DNA of 64,000 bases from Rhodococcus wratislaviensis (GCF_900455735.1 NZ_UAUI01000025.1:248001-312000), one strand, 5' to 3'; positions 9,204 to 19,309 are shown, counted from the stretch's first letter. The notes: generated by a model from the letters alone, not told the origin. Translations and numbers: made by a program.

Positions 9204-10706
9204 ATGCAGGACCAGTCGATCGATGACCTCTTGAACACGGGCCTGTTCGTCGACGGGCAGTGGATCCGCTCCAGCTCCGGGGAGACCCGGGACTGCATCA
9301 ATCCGGCCGACGGTTCGGTGGTCGCCACCGTCGACGAGGCCTCCCCGGAGGACGCGACCCGCGCAGTCGCCGCGGCCCGCACGGCCTTCGACGAGGGAAC
9401 CTGGCCCCGCACACCCGTCGCCGAGCGCACGGCGTTGGTCGCGAGGATCGCCGATCTCCTCGAGCGCGACAAGGAGACCCTCGCACGCATCGAGACGCTC
9501 GACACCGGAAAGACTCTGGAGGAGAGCAGGATCGACATCGACGACGTGGTGTCGGTGTTCCGGTACTACGCGCAACTCGCCGCGGTCGAAGCCGACAATC
9601 TTGTCGATGTCGGTCGGCCCGAGGTGATCAGCCGGGTGGTGCGCGAGCCGATCGGCGTGTGCGTGCTCATCGCGCCGTGGAACTACCCGCTGCTGCAGAT
9701 CTCGTGGAAGGTGGCGCCCGCGCTGGCCGCCGGATGCACCATGGTTCTCAAACCGAGCGAGGTGACCCCGCTCAGCACCATCGCGTTCACCGCGCTGATC
9801 GCCGAGGCAGGTGTCCCCGCGGGGGTGGTGAACCTCGTGCAGGGCAGCGGCGCGGTCCTGGGTGCCGCACTCACGGGCACCCCCGACGTCGACTTCATCT
9901 CGTTCACCGGCGGGCTGGCCACCGGGCGCGTCATCCTCGAGACCGCGGCGAAGAACGTCACCAAGGTGGCAGTGGAACTCGGTGGCAAGAATCCGCACAT
10001 CGTCTTCGCGGACGCGGACGGAGACGACTCGGTGGACCAGGTGCTCACGGGAGTGTTCCTGCATTCCGGTCAGGTGTGTTCGGCGGGAACCCGCCTGATC
10101 ATCGAGGAGTCCATCGCCGACCGGTTCGTCGCCGCGCTCGCCGCACGGGCGGAAAAGATCCGGATGGGCAACGGTCTCGATCCGGCGAGCCGAACCGGCC
10201 CGCTGGTATCGGAGGCCCACCGGGAGAAGGTCGAAAGGTACGTGGCGCTCGGCCTCTCCGAGGGTGCCCGGTTGGTGACCGGGGGAGCCCGCCCCTCCGA
10301 TCCCGCGTTGGCGGACGGGAGCTACTACCTGCCCACCATCTTCGACCACTGCGACCGCACCATGCGGCTCGTGCAGGAGGAGACGTTCGGACCGATCCTC
10401 ACCGTCGAGCGTTTCACCACGGAGGAGGAGGCGCTGCGACTGGGCAACGACACCGAGTACGGCCTCGCCGCGGGCGTCCGGACCGCCGACAGCGCGCGGG
10501 GTGAGCGGATGGTGCGGGGTCTGCGTCACGGCACGGTGTGGCTCAACGACTTCGGCTACTACACCGCGGCCGCCGAGTGGGGCGGCTTCAAGATGTCGGG
10601 GAACGGGCGCGAACTCGGCCCCACCGGTCTGGCGGAATACCAGGAGACCAAACATATCTGGCACAACACCTCGCCCACGGCGGCGGGGTGGTTCGACAAC
10701 GGCTAG
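9204..10706 (+). CDS. betB: Betaine aldehyde dehydrogenase
   Basis: 500-residue NAD(P)+ aldehyde dehydrogenase. It shows APWNYPL (cofactor loop), FTGGLATGR, the general-base Glu in VELGGKNPH and the nucleophilic Cys in HSGQVCSAG. The C-terminal [20 protein letters not shown] is typical of BetB/GbsA enzymes. With the choline oxidase two genes downstream it would oxidise betaine aldehyde to glycine betaine, an osmoprotectant and carbon/nitrogen source. Start ATG 9204 is preferred over GTG 9201 because of spacing to ACGGAG. It is the first gene of a three-gene operon (27 nt to the permease). Confidence 0.9.
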   Translation: MQDQSIDDLLNTGLFVDGQWIRSSSGETRDCINPADGSVVATVDEASPEDATRAVAAARTAFDEGTWPRTPVAERTALVARIADLLERDKETLARIETLDTGKTLEESRIDIDDVVSVFRYYAQLAAVEADNLVDVGRPEVISRVVREPIGVCVLIAPWNYPLLQISWKVAPALAAGCTMVLKPSEVTPLSTIAFTALIAEAGVPAGVVNLVQGSGAVLGAALTGTPDVDFISFTGGLATGRVILETAAKNVTKVAVELGGKNPHIVFADADGDDSVDQVLTGVFLHSGQVCSAGTRLIIEESIADRFVAALAARAEKIRMGNGLDPASRTGPLVSEAHREKVERYVALGLSEGARLVTGGARPSDPALADGSYYLPTIFDHCDRTMRLVQEETFGPILTVERFTTEEEALRLGNDTEYGLAAGVRTADSARGERMVRGLRHGTVWLNDFGYYTAAAEWGGFKMSGNGRELGPTGLAEYQETKHIWHNTSPTAAGWFDNG

Positions 10707-10733
10707 GTCGGCGCACGGAGAGGCGAGAGAACC

Positions 10734-12293
10734 ATGGCTACTCGGCACGGAGCAGTGGGTGACGGAGGTGCGCCGGGGGACAGTGGACTCGGCGAACTGG
10801 GGTACAAACAGGAATTGGACCGCAGCCTCGGCAAATTCGCCAGTTTCGCGGCGGGAGTCAGCTACATCTCGATTCTCACCGGCACGTTCCAGTTGTTCTA
10901 CTTCGGGTTCGGCACCGCGGGGCCGGCGTATCTGTGGTCCTGGCCGATGGTGTTCGTCGGGCAGATGGCGGTCGCCCTGTGTTTCATGGAACTCGCCGCC
11001 AAGTACCCCGTGGCCGGCTCGGTCTACAACTGGGCCAAGCTGCTCGGCAGCAGGATCGTGGGTTGGTCGTCGGGCTGGCTGATGCTCACCGCGTCGATCG
11101 TGACCCTCTCCGCCGTCGTGCTCGCGCTGCAACTCAACCTGCCGAGGCTGTGGAGCGGGTTCCAGATCGTCGGTGACGGCAGCGGTGAGTACGACTTCGC
11201 CACGAATGCCGTCATTCTCGGCACCGTCATGATCGCGTTCACCACTGCGGTCAACGCGTTCGGCGTCAAACTGATGGCTCTCATCAACAGTTCGGGTGTG
11301 TTCGTCGAACTGATCGCGGCCGTCCTCATCGCCATCATCCTCGCTGCCAACATCACTCGCGGTCCGGACGTGTTCTTCTCCACCCACGGTTACGGCGCCG
11401 GGGAGAGCGGCGGCTACCTGACCGTCTTCCTCGTGGCGTCACTCGCGTCCGGGTACGTGATGTACGGATTCGACACCGCGAGTTCGCTCGGCGAGGAGAC
11501 CGTCGACCCACGACGGACGGCGCCCAAGGCGATCCTGCGGGCGATCCTCGCCTCGTTCGTGATCGGCGGGGCGATCCTGGTGTTCGCCGTCATGTCGGCC
11601 CCCGACCTCGAGGATCCGCTGATCGGCAGCAGTGAGGGCGGCCTGCAGTACATCGTCGAGCAGGTGATGTGGGGACCGCTCGGGAAGGTCTTCCTGGTCT
11701 GCATCGTCGTCGCGGTCACGGTGTGCTCCCTCGCCGTGCACGCCGCGGCCATCCGGCTCACGTTCGCGATGGCCCGCGACAACGCGCTGCCCTTCGGGGA
11801 GCGTCTGGCCCACGTCAACCCGAAGCATCAGACGCCCGTGGTCCCCGCCATCGTGATCGGTGTGCTCGCGGCGTTCATCCTCGTGATCAACATCGGCCAG
11901 CCCCAGATCTTCACGGTGCTGACGTCGATCGCGATCATCATGATCTACCTGGCGTACCTCATGGTCACCGGTCCGCTGCTGAAGAAGCGACTGCAGGGGC
12001 ACTGGCCGCCGAAGGAACTCGCGGAGAGCGGCTATTTCACGATGGGCCGGTGGGGGCTTCCGGTGAACATCTTCGCCGTGCTGTGGGGAGTGGGGATGGC
12101 GCTCAATCTGGCGTGGCCGCGCCCCGAGGTGTACGGCACTCCCTGGTACAACACGTGGGGTGCGTTCGTCTACATCGGCATCATTCTCGGGCTCGGCCTC
12201 CTCTGGTATGCGGTGAAGGGCCGCAACCACATCGGATGCCTCGCCTCGCATGCGGCGTCGTCGAAGGACGAGGCGGAGAGTGAACTGCCGTGA
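10734..12293 (+). CDS. APC-superfamily permease, probable choline/amine uptake
   Basis: 519 residues with about 12 hydrophobic segments. The N-terminus (YKQELDRSLGKFASFAAGVSYIS, then ELAAKYPVAGSVYNW) is that of the APC amino-acid/polyamine/organocation family; EETVDPRRTAPKAI is the conserved loop after TM6. It lies between betB and choline oxidase and overlaps the latter by 4 nt, so a role in importing choline or a related amine is a contextual inference. Family members transport amino acids, GABA, choline or urea, so the substrate is not proven. RBS GGAGAGG lies upstream of ATG 10734. Confidence 0.85.
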   Translation: MATRHGAVGDGGAPGDSGLGELGYKQELDRSLGKFASFAAGVSYISILTGTFQLFYFGFGTAGPAYLWSWPMVFVGQMAVALCFMELAAKYPVAGSVYNWAKLLGSRIVGWSSGWLMLTASIVTLSAVVLALQLNLPRLWSGFQIVGDGSGEYDFATNAVILGTVMIAFTTAVNAFGVKLMALINSSGVFVELIAAVLIAIILAANITRGPDVFFSTHGYGAGESGGYLTVFLVASLASGYVMYGFDTASSLGEETVDPRRTAPKAILRAILASFVIGGAILVFAVMSAPDLEDPLIGSSEGGLQYIVEQVMWGPLGKVFLVCIVVAVTVCSLAVHAAAIRLTFAMARDNALPFGERLAHVNPKHQTPVVPAIVIGVLAAFILVINIGQPQIFTVLTSIAIIMIYLAYLMVTGPLLKKRLQGHWPPKELAESGYFTMGRWGLPVNIFAVLWGVGMALNLAWPRPEVYGTPWYNTWGAFVYIGIILGLGLLWYAVKGRNHIGCLASHAASSKDEAESELP

Positions 12294-13846
12294 CGGACAC
12301 CGTGTTCGACTATGTGATCGCCGGCGGCGGAACGGCCGGATGTGTGCTCGCCGCGCGGCTCAGCGAGGACCCTTCGGTGACCGTCTGCCTCGTGGAAGCC
12401 GGGCCGTCCGACGTCGATGACCGCAACGTCCTCGAGCTGTCGCAGTGGATGCACTTGCTGGACTCCGGATACGACTGGGACTACCCGGTGGAGCCGCAGG
12501 AGAAGGGCAACAGCTTCATGCGTCACGCCCGCGCCAAGGTGCTCGGCGGATGCTCCTCCCACAACTCGTGCATCGCGTTCTGGCCACCTGTCGAGACACT
12601 CGACGACTGGGCGGCGGCCGGCGCCACCGGCTGGGCCGCGAAGGACGTCTTGCCGCTCGTGGCGCGGGTCGAGAACAACGACGCCCCCGGCGAGCAGCAC
12701 GGCCGCAGCGGTCCGGTGCGGTTGCGCGACGTCCCGCCGCACGACCCCTGCGGCGTCGCCCTGCTCGAGGCCGCGGCGAAGGTCGGGTTGCCCACCGTGC
12801 AGTTCAACCGGGGCACGACAGTGCTCGACGGGGCGGGGTGGTTCCAGATCAACGCGTCCGAGGACGGCACGCGCATGTCGACGTCGCACGCCTATCTGCA
12901 TCCGATTCTCGGGTCCCGCCCCAATCTCGACGTGCGCACCGACTGCTGGGTCAGCGAGATCGTCATCGACGATGCGCTGACGGCCACCGGCGTGCGGTAC
13001 CAGCGCCCCGATCTCACCGGGTACGACACCGTCTCCGCGCGCCGCGAGGTGATCGTCACGGCCGGGGCCATCGACACGCCGAAGCTGTTGATGCTCTCGG
13101 GTATCGGGCCGACGGTGCACCTGCGCGAGATGGGTGTGCAGGTTCGGGTCGACGCTCCCGGCGTCGGGCAGAACCTCGACGATCACGTCGAGGGGCTGGT
13201 GTTCTGGGATGCGTCCCGGCCGATGGTCGAGACGTCCACGCAGTGGTGGGAGATCGGACTGTTCGCCACCACCGAGGAGGGGCTGAACCACCCGGACCTG
13301 ATGATGCACTACGGCAGCGTGCCGTTCGACATGAACACCCTCCGGTGGGGATACCCCACCACGGACAACGGTTTCTGCCTCACCCCGAACGTCACGCAGG
13401 GACTCTCCCGCGGAACGGTGCGACTCCGCTCCCGCGACTTCCGGGATCGTCCCAGAGTGGATCCCCGGTATTTCACCGACCCGGACGGTCACGACGAGGC
13501 CGTGATGGTCGCCGGGATCCGGCTGGCGCGCCGCATCGCCGAGCAGGAGCCTCTCCGCGGCTGGATCACGAGGGAACTGGCCCCTGGGCCGGAGGCGGTC
13601 ACCGACGACGAACTGGTCGACTACGCGCACCGGACGCACAACACGGTGTACCACCCCGCCGGGACCGCCAGGATGGGTGCGGCCACCGACCCGATGGCCG
13701 TCCTCGATCCGGAACTGCGGGTGAAGGGCGTCCGCAATCTGCGGGTGGTGGATGCGTCCGCCATGCCGAAACTGCCCTACGTCAATCCCAACATCACGGT
13801 CATGACGATGGCCGAGAAGTGCGCCGATCTGATCCGCGGGACCTGA
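12290..13846 (+). CDS. codA: Choline oxidase (GMC flavoprotein)
   Basis: 518-residue GMC oxidoreductase with N-terminal ADP-binding GGGTAGCVLAARLSED. It follows Arthrobacter globiformis choline oxidase closely (from memory). RAKVLGGCSSHNS contains the His that binds FAD covalently. TQWWEIGLF contains the Glu that holds the trimethylammonium head. VYHPAGTARMG and YVNPNIT carry the catalytic His and Asn. The FAD-His motif and the WWEIG Glu argue for choline oxidase (O2 as acceptor) rather than membrane BetA choline dehydrogenase. GTG start overlaps the permease stop (GTGA). With betB it forms a two-step choline to glycine betaine path. Confidence 0.9.
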   Translation: MTDTVFDYVIAGGGTAGCVLAARLSEDPSVTVCLVEAGPSDVDDRNVLELSQWMHLLDSGYDWDYPVEPQEKGNSFMRHARAKVLGGCSSHNSCIAFWPPVETLDDWAAAGATGWAAKDVLPLVARVENNDAPGEQHGRSGPVRLRDVPPHDPCGVALLEAAAKVGLPTVQFNRGTTVLDGAGWFQINASEDGTRMSTSHAYLHPILGSRPNLDVRTDCWVSEIVIDDALTATGVRYQRPDLTGYDTVSARREVIVTAGAIDTPKLLMLSGIGPTVHLREMGVQVRVDAPGVGQNLDDHVEGLVFWDASRPMVETSTQWWEIGLFATTEEGLNHPDLMMHYGSVPFDMNTLRWGYPTTDNGFCLTPNVTQGLSRGTVRLRSRDFRDRPRVDPRYFTDPDGHDEAVMVAGIRLARRIAEQEPLRGWITRELAPGPEAVTDDELVDYAHRTHNTVYHPAGTARMGAATDPMAVLDPELRVKGVRNLRVVDASAMPKLPYVNPNITVMTMAEKCADLIRGT

Positions 13847-14102
13847 AATTGCAGGCCCCTCGTGAGGCCGCGTGGTTCGAGGACGGTACGCACGGGGTGA
13901 TCGGTCCAACGGGTCGCGTCACGAATCATTTCGCCACGAACGGCTAGCTCGTGTCTAGGTGTGACTAGGCGAATGTCTGTGTTCTCTGACCAGCTCGTCG
14001 AGAAGGCTGAAGTGACGACCGGGCGGCGTCGGCGGTAAAGCGCGGAACACCGTCCGCGTGCTGACTATTTCGTCTGCCGCCGACGTAGTGAAAGGGACTC
14101 TC

Positions 14103-14498
14103 GTGCCGACCGACACCACTGCAGTATCCGGACGAGGCCCTTCGGAGTCAGCGGGAATACAGCTACATGCCGACGGTGATTCCACTGGCTGGCAGGCGCG
14201 TGCCGCGTGCCGGGGTACCGACCTGGCGGTGTTCTTCTCGCCTGACAATGAGCGCGGCCACGCCCGTGACCGGCGCGAAGCGCAGGCCCGGCAGATTTGC
14301 CAATCCTGCCCCGTGCTCGTGCAATGTCGCGATCACGCGCTCGGCGCGGGTGAACCCTACGGAGTCTGGGGTGGCATGACGGAAGCGGACCGCCGAAAGC
14401 ACACCCAGCGACTCCGCCGCGGTGAGCGTCGATCGCTCGGGTCCCCGCATCTGCGACCTGTGGCCGGCCGCACCGCGGATGTGACGGTCCGCATCTAG
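14103..14498 (+). CDS. WhiB-family iron-sulfur transcriptional regulator
   Basis: 131 residues from GTG 14103, chosen because AAAGGGA lies just upstream; an in-frame GTG 14058 is also possible. Four Cys (about residues 36, 66, 69, 75) form the C-X29-C-X2-C-X5-C cluster site (AACRG, ICQSCPVLVQC). FFSPDNERG follows the first Cys and the GVWGG beta-turn is at about 87-91, followed by an Arg-rich tail (RRKHTQRLRRGERR) for DNA contact. Such proteins bind a [4Fe-4S] cluster and act with sigma factors in redox or developmental control. The gene is a single unit with a 256-nt upstream region. Confidence 0.92.
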   Translation: MPTDTTAVSGRGPSESAGIQLHADGDSTGWQARAACRGTDLAVFFSPDNERGHARDRREAQARQICQSCPVLVQCRDHALGAGEPYGVWGGMTEADRRKHTQRLRRGERRSLGSPHLRPVAGRTADVTVRI

Positions 14499-14573
14499 GC
14501 CCTGCGTGAACCGCTGGGTACTTTGAAGTCCTACTATCTCCCCAATACTGGTAGAGAGACGGAAGGGCACGTC

Positions 14574-15755
14574 ATGAATTCTCCTGAACCGATCGTGGTA
14601 GTCGACGGCGCGAGGACCCCGATCGGCAGCTTCGGTGGTGCGTTCAAGGACGTGCCCGCCCACGAACTGGGTGCCACCGCCGCGAAGGCCGCGCTCGACC
14701 GTGCCGGGGTGCCGGGTGAGGACATCGACGAGGTGGTGATGGGCTGCATCGGTCAGGTCGGGCCGGACGCCTACAACGCCCGCCGCGTCGCCCTGGCCGC
14801 GGGACTTCCGGAGAAGACGCCGGCGTACACCGTCAACCGGCTGTGCGGGTCCGGGCTGCAGGCGGTCTGGTCGGCGGCGCAGCAGATGCGCTGGGGTGGG
14901 GTGGACTTCGCCCTCGCCGGCGGCGACGAGAGCATGTCGCGGATGCCGTTCTACGACTTCTCCGCCCGCTCGGGCTACAAGCTCGGTGACCGCACACTCG
15001 TGGACGGCACGGTCGCGATCCTGACCGACCCGTTCGGTGGCGTGCACATGGGCCGCACCGCCGAGGCCGTCGCCCGCAAGTACGACGTGAGCCGGCAGCA
15101 GCAGGACGAGTTCGCCGTCGAATCCCAGCGCCGCGCCGCCTCGGAGGCGGCGCGGGCCGCGTTCGCCGAGGAGATCACCCCGGTGCAGATCGGGGGCCGC
15201 CGCCCGAAGACGATCGAGGTCGACGAGCACCCCAAGCCCGACACCACCCTCGAGACCCTCGCGAAGCTGCGGCCGGCGTTCGAGGAGGGCGGCTCGGTGA
15301 CCGCGGGCAACGCGTCCGGTATCAACGACGGCGCCGCGGCGCTGGTGCTGGCCACGGCGTCCGCGGCGCAGGAGAAGGGTCTGACCGGGCTGGTGACGCT
15401 CGAGGCCGTCGCGACCGCGGCGATGGACCCGGCCCTGATGGGGTACGCCCCCGTGCTGGCGCTGGCGAACCTGTTCGAGCAGACCGGCACCACCCCCGGC
15501 GACATCGACGTGATCGAGCTGAACGAGGCGTTCGCATCGCAGGCGGTCGCGGTGATCCGGGACGCGAAGCTGAACCCGGAGAAGACCAACCCGTACGGCG
15601 GTGCGATCGCTCTGGGTCACCCGGTCGGGGCGACCGGCGCGATCCTGAGCCTGCGCGTGGCGAAGGACCTGGTGCGCCGCGACCTCGAACTCGGCATCGT
15701 CACCATGTGCATCGGCGGCGGACAGGCCCTCGCCGCGCTCTTCCGGCGCATCTAG
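14574..15755 (+). CDS. Acetyl-CoA acetyltransferase (thiolase)
   Basis: 393-residue thiolase from ATG 14574 (GGAAGGGC upstream; the longer frame lacks family support). Acylated Cys at about residue 91 in NRLCGSGLQ, GHPVGATGA with the catalytic His, and the C-terminal CIGGGQ with the second catalytic Cys are all present. NEAFASQ is the conserved Asn/Glu motif. The enzyme condenses or cleaves acetoacetyl- or 3-oxoacyl-CoA. An acyl-CoA dehydrogenase follows after 14 nt, so the pair likely works in beta-oxidation of a fatty or branched acyl-CoA. Confidence 0.92.
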   Translation: MNSPEPIVVVDGARTPIGSFGGAFKDVPAHELGATAAKAALDRAGVPGEDIDEVVMGCIGQVGPDAYNARRVALAAGLPEKTPAYTVNRLCGSGLQAVWSAAQQMRWGGVDFALAGGDESMSRMPFYDFSARSGYKLGDRTLVDGTVAILTDPFGGVHMGRTAEAVARKYDVSRQQQDEFAVESQRRAASEAARAAFAEEITPVQIGGRRPKTIEVDEHPKPDTTLETLAKLRPAFEEGGSVTAGNASGINDGAAALVLATASAAQEKGLTGLVTLEAVATAAMDPALMGYAPVLALANLFEQTGTTPGDIDVIELNEAFASQAVAVIRDAKLNPEKTNPYGGAIALGHPVGATGAILSLRVAKDLVRRDLELGIVTMCIGGGQALAALFRRI

Positions 15756-15769
15756 AAACAGGGCAGACG

Positions 15770-16915
15770 ATGAAGAAGCACACACCGTCCTGGCACGACG
15801 ACGAGGTGAAGGCCCTGTCCGAGCTCGCGGTCGGGTTCTTCGAACGCGAGGTGGTCGCGCACAACGAGAAGTGGGACGCCCAGCACCGCATCGACCGTCA
15901 GGTGTGGCTCGAGGCAGGCAAGCTCGGGTTGCTGTGCTGCTCGATCCCGGAGGAGTACGGCGGCGGCGGGGGCACGTTCGCCCACGACCTCGCCGTCTTC
16001 GAGGCCCAGGGCTACGCCGGTGACCTCGCGCTCGGCATCTCCGTGCATTCCGGCATCGTCGCGCACTACCTCAACGAGTACGGCACCGAGGAACAGAAGA
16101 AGACCTGGCTGCCGGGGATGGCGACCGGGGAGATCCTCGGTGCCATCGGCATGACCGAGCCCGGCGCCGGCTCGGACCTCAAGGCGATCAAGACCACCGC
16201 CATCCGCGACGGCGACGACTACATCGTCAACGGGTCGAAGACGTTCATCACCAACGGCGCGTCCGCCGACCTGATCGTGCTGGCGGTCAAGACCGACCCG
16301 AAGGCCGGCGCAAAGGGGGTGGCGCTGCTGATCGTCGATCTGCGGGACTGTCCCGGGTTCGCCGTCGGGCGCGTGCTGGACAAGGTCGGTCAGCACGGCG
16401 CCGACACGTCGGAGTTGTCGTTCACCGACGTGCGAGTGCCGGTGGCGAATCTGCTCGGCGAGGAGGGGCAGGGTTTCGGGCAGTTGATGGCGCAATTGGT
16501 GCAGGAGCGGTTGATCATCGGGGCGCAGGCGTCCGGGGCGATGACTCGTGCGGTGGAGGACACCGTCGCGTACACGAAGTCGCGGCAGGCGTTCGGGCAC
16601 AGTCTGTTCGAGTTCCAGAACACGGCGTTCGAGCTCGCCGAGTGTCAGACCATCGCCCGCACGTGTGCGGTGTTCCTGGACCATTGCATCGAGGCGCACC
16701 TGCGCGGGGAACTGGACCCGTCCGAGGCGGCGATGGTCAAGTACTGGCTCACCGAGCAGCAGTGCGCGGTGATCGACCGGTGCGTGCAGTTGCACGGCGG
16801 GTACGGGTACATGCGCGAGTACCTGATCGCCCGGATGTACGAGGACGCCCGCGTCCAGAAGATCTACGCGGGCGCCAACGAGGTGATGAAGGGAATCATC
16901 GCGAAGTCGCTGTAG
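15770..16915 (+). CDS. Acyl-CoA dehydrogenase
   Basis: 381-residue FAD acyl-CoA dehydrogenase with signature GAIGMTEPGAGSD and the flavin loop FITNGASAD. The C-terminal region reads YEDARVQKIYAGANEVMK: the position used as catalytic Glu in short/medium-chain enzymes is Ala here, so the base is probably on helix G as in long-chain and isovaleryl-CoA types. That favours a long-chain or branched substrate (inference). It follows the thiolase in one operon and overlaps the convergent monooxygenase gene by 20 nt. Confidence 0.9.
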   Translation: MKKHTPSWHDDEVKALSELAVGFFEREVVAHNEKWDAQHRIDRQVWLEAGKLGLLCCSIPEEYGGGGGTFAHDLAVFEAQGYAGDLALGISVHSGIVAHYLNEYGTEEQKKTWLPGMATGEILGAIGMTEPGAGSDLKAIKTTAIRDGDDYIVNGSKTFITNGASADLIVLAVKTDPKAGAKGVALLIVDLRDCPGFAVGRVLDKVGQHGADTSELSFTDVRVPVANLLGEEGQGFGQLMAQLVQERLIIGAQASGAMTRAVEDTVAYTKSRQAFGHSLFEFQNTAFELAECQTIARTCAVFLDHCIEAHLRGELDPSEAAMVKYWLTEQQCAVIDRCVQLHGGYGYMREYLIARMYEDARVQKIYAGANEVMKGIIAKSL

Positions 16916-18377
16916 CCGACGCGGGCTCACGCGACACGTCGTACGCCGATTCGTCGAACCGGCCGAGTCGCTGCCGCATGCGGTCGGTCGACCACGGCCA
17001 GTTGAAGCTGTTGCGGCCGTTGACGTCGAGGAAGTAACTCTGGCAGCCACCGGCGTTGTAGACGGTGGTGGCCAGGGCCTCCTGGACTCGAGCGTTGAAC
17101 GCGTCCTGCACTTCCCGGCGCGGTTCCATCCTGGTCCACCCGTTGTTCCGGGCCTGGGTGACGGCCTGAATCAGGTATTCGAGCTGCGCCTCGAGGATCA
17201 TGAACGCCGACGTGTGGCCGGTGCCCAGCGCCGGTCCGAGGAGGACGAACGCGTTGGGGAATCCCGCGACGGTGGTGCCGAGATAGGCCTGCGGGCTGCC
17301 CTTCCAGTGATCGTCGAGGCTGCGGCCCTCGCCGTCGAACACCCTGGAACCGATCGGCATGTCGAGGATGTGGAAGCCGGTGCCGAAGATGATGGCGTCC
17401 ACTTCCCGTTCGGCGCCGTCGCTGCCGACGACGACGTTTCCGCGCACCGACTGCACGGCGTTGGCGAGCACCTCGACGTTGGAGCGGGTGAGCGCGGGGT
17501 AGTAGGTGTTGGACAGCAGCAGTCGCTTGCAGCCGAGCGTGTAGTCGGGGGTCAAAGCCTTGCGGAGCTTCGGATCCCGTACCTGTGCCCGGAGTTGCGC
17601 CTTGCCGACCTGCTGGATCATCCGGAGGATCCACGGATGCCGGAAACCGAGTCCGAGCGATTCCATGATCGCGTACTCGACGCGTCGCAGCGCACGGATG
17701 GCACCCGGCACACGGCGCAGGATCGCGCGTTCGACACCGGGCAGAGTGTGATCGGGTTTCGGTAGCACCCACTGCGCGGTGCGCTGGTAGAGATGCAGCG
17801 ACTCGACCGTCGGCTGAATCGCGGGGACGAATTGCACAGCGGATGCACCGGTTCCGACGACGGCGACGCGTTTGCCGGTGAGGTCGTAGGTGTGATTCCA
17901 GCGGGAGGAATGGAACACCTCGCCGGTGAAGGTGTCCAGTCCGGGGATGGCGGGAACGAGCGGTTCGTTCCACGGTCCGGCCGCGGCGATGACGGCGTTC
18001 GCGGTGAACGTGCCCGCGGACGTGTCCACCGTCCACCGCCTGCTCTGCTCGCTCCACTGGGCGCGCTGCATCTCGGTGCCGAACTTCACGTGTGCGGGCA
18101 CCCCGTGTTCGGCGGCGGTGCGCTCGATGTATTGGCGGATCTCCTCCTGTCCGGCGAACAACCGCGACCACTCCCGGTTGGGTGCGAACGAGTAGGAGTA
18201 CAGAGCCGAGGGGACGTCGCACGCGCAGCCCGGGTAGGTGTTGTCACGCCAGGTCCCGCCCAGCGCGTCCCCCTTCTCGAGGACGGCGAAGTTGTCGATT
18301 CCGCTCTGTTTCAGACGAATTGCGGCTCCGATGCCGGAGATCCCGGCACCGACGATGAGGATGTCGTAATGCTTCAT
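16896..18377 (-). CDS. Flavin-containing (Baeyer-Villiger-type) monooxygenase
   Basis: 493-residue protein with N-terminal FAD motif GAGISGIG, LGGTWRDNTYPG typical of class B monooxygenases, the fingerprint FTGEVFHSSRWNH (FxGxxxHxxxW) at about residue 140, and a second Rossmann GTGASA for NADPH. Length and motifs fit the EthA/HAPMO-like group that inserts oxygen next to a ketone. The true start is ATG 18377, although the frame stays open far upstream. It overlaps the upstream lipase by 4 nt (ATGA). A Baeyer-Villiger enzyme plus esterase/lipase pair would make an ester from a ketone and then hydrolyse it. Substrate unknown. Confidence 0.88.
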   Translation of the reverse strand: MKHYDILIVGAGISGIGAAIRLKQSGIDNFAVLEKGDALGGTWRDNTYPGCACDVPSALYSYSFAPNREWSRLFAGQEEIRQYIERTAAEHGVPAHVKFGTEMQRAQWSEQSRRWTVDTSAGTFTANAVIAAAGPWNEPLVPAIPGLDTFTGEVFHSSRWNHTYDLTGKRVAVVGTGASAVQFVPAIQPTVESLHLYQRTAQWVLPKPDHTLPGVERAILRRVPGAIRALRRVEYAIMESLGLGFRHPWILRMIQQVGKAQLRAQVRDPKLRKALTPDYTLGCKRLLLSNTYYPALTRSNVEVLANAVQSVRGNVVVGSDGAEREVDAIIFGTGFHILDMPIGSRVFDGEGRSLDDHWKGSPQAYLGTTVAGFPNAFVLLGPALGTGHTSAFMILEAQLEYLIQAVTQARNNGWTRMEPRREVQDAFNARVQEALATTVYNAGGCQSYFLDVNGRNSFNWPWSTDRMRQRLGRFDESAYDVSREPASATATSR

Positions 18378-19309
18378 GCGCGTACTCCGTTCGCAAGCTG
18401 AGCGCGGGTGGTGACGAGGGAATGTTCGAGTGTGGCGAGTCGGCGCCGGCCGTCCATGAAGTTCGGGCCCATGACGGCGAGGTCCTCGGCGGTCGCGTCG
18501 AGCCGTATCACCCGGGTGCCTGCCGCCTCCAGCTTCGCGATCTCGGCGTCCAGTCCGGAACTCATCCAGTTCCGCAACATCAGGCGTTCGATGCGCGCCG
18601 CCCCACGGCCGGTGATGCGGCCCGTCGACGCCATCGGTGCCAGCACGACCACCTCGTCGAGTGCGAGGGGTAGCACCAGGTCGGCGGATGCCGTGGACAC
18701 CGCGCCGCCGTCGACGAGCCGGCGGCCGCCGATGGGGACCGGGGGATACCAGCCGGGAATCGCCCACGACGCCCGCAGGGCTTCGGGCAGGGTGGCGGTC
18801 GGTGCGCCGGGTGAGCCGAACGCGACGCGCTCTCCCGTGTCGTAGTCCATGCTCACCAGCCACGTCGCCGGGTGGCGCACCCAGCCGGAGTCGCAGGCGA
18901 ACCGCTGTGCGAGCCGGTCGAGCCAGGCGGCATCGCCGCGGCCGCGGGGGAGGAGTCCGCTCGCGGCGGTCACGGGTGGGAGTCCGCGGCGCAACAAGCC
19001 GGGCGAACCGAGGCCCGGCCTGGGGAGCGGCGGGAACCGTCCCGGTGCGGCGGCGAGGTGCCCGTCGAGCGCCGGGTGGGTGGGCCCACCGAGTTGCATG
19101 GCGAGCAGTTCGTCGACGCCGGCCCCGCCGCCCAGCATGGTGACGAGTTCGGCGCCCGCGGACGTTCCCACGAGTACGTCGGCGTCGCGCGGGTCCCAGC
19201 CCAGCGCGTCGCTCACGGCGACCAGCGCCGCCACGGTCCAGGCTGCGCCGAGCGTGCCGCCGCAACCGATCACCAGTCCGCGGCTGAGTTGTATGTCACT
19301 CGAAGTCAT
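18374..19309 (-). CDS. Patatin-like phospholipase/esterase
   Basis: 311 residues. Oxyanion-hole motif GCGGTLGAAW near residue 16, nucleophile elbow GTSAG (Ser about residue 49) and the catalytic Asp in DGGAVSTA make the patatin Ser-Asp dyad. No signal peptide, so the enzyme should act in the cytoplasm on lipids or esters. It is the first gene of a two-gene operon with the monooxygenase and is divergent from a TetR regulator. A perfect ATACCG-G-CGGTAT palindrome lies 23 nt upstream of its start, so TetR control of the pair is likely. Confidence 0.88.
   Translation of the reverse strand: MTSSDIQLSRGLVIGCGGTLGAAWTVAALVAVSDALGWDPRDADVLVGTSAGAELVTMLGGGAGVDELLAMQLGGPTHPALDGHLAAAPGRFPPLPRPGLGSPGLLRRGLPPVTAASGLLPRGRGDAAWLDRLAQRFACDSGWVRHPATWLVSMDYDTGERVAFGSPGAPTATLPEALRASWAIPGWYPPVPIGGRRLVDGGAVSTASADLVLPLALDEVVVLAPMASTGRITGRGAARIERLMLRNWMSSGLDAEIAKLEAAGTRVIRLDATAEDLAVMGPNFMDGRRRLATLEHSLVTTRAQLANGVRA

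Noticed and set aside
13847-14102. Possible terminator hairpin after choline oxidase (GGCCCCTC-GT-GAGGCC)
   Set aside because: Needs a bulge, has no T-run, and no clear boundary; not called.
16896-19265. Monooxygenase fused to a long Arg-rich N-terminal region
   Set aside because: The extra part lies over the patatin gene in another frame and is typical open-frame shadow in high-GC DNA; the FAD motif begins right after ATG 18377.
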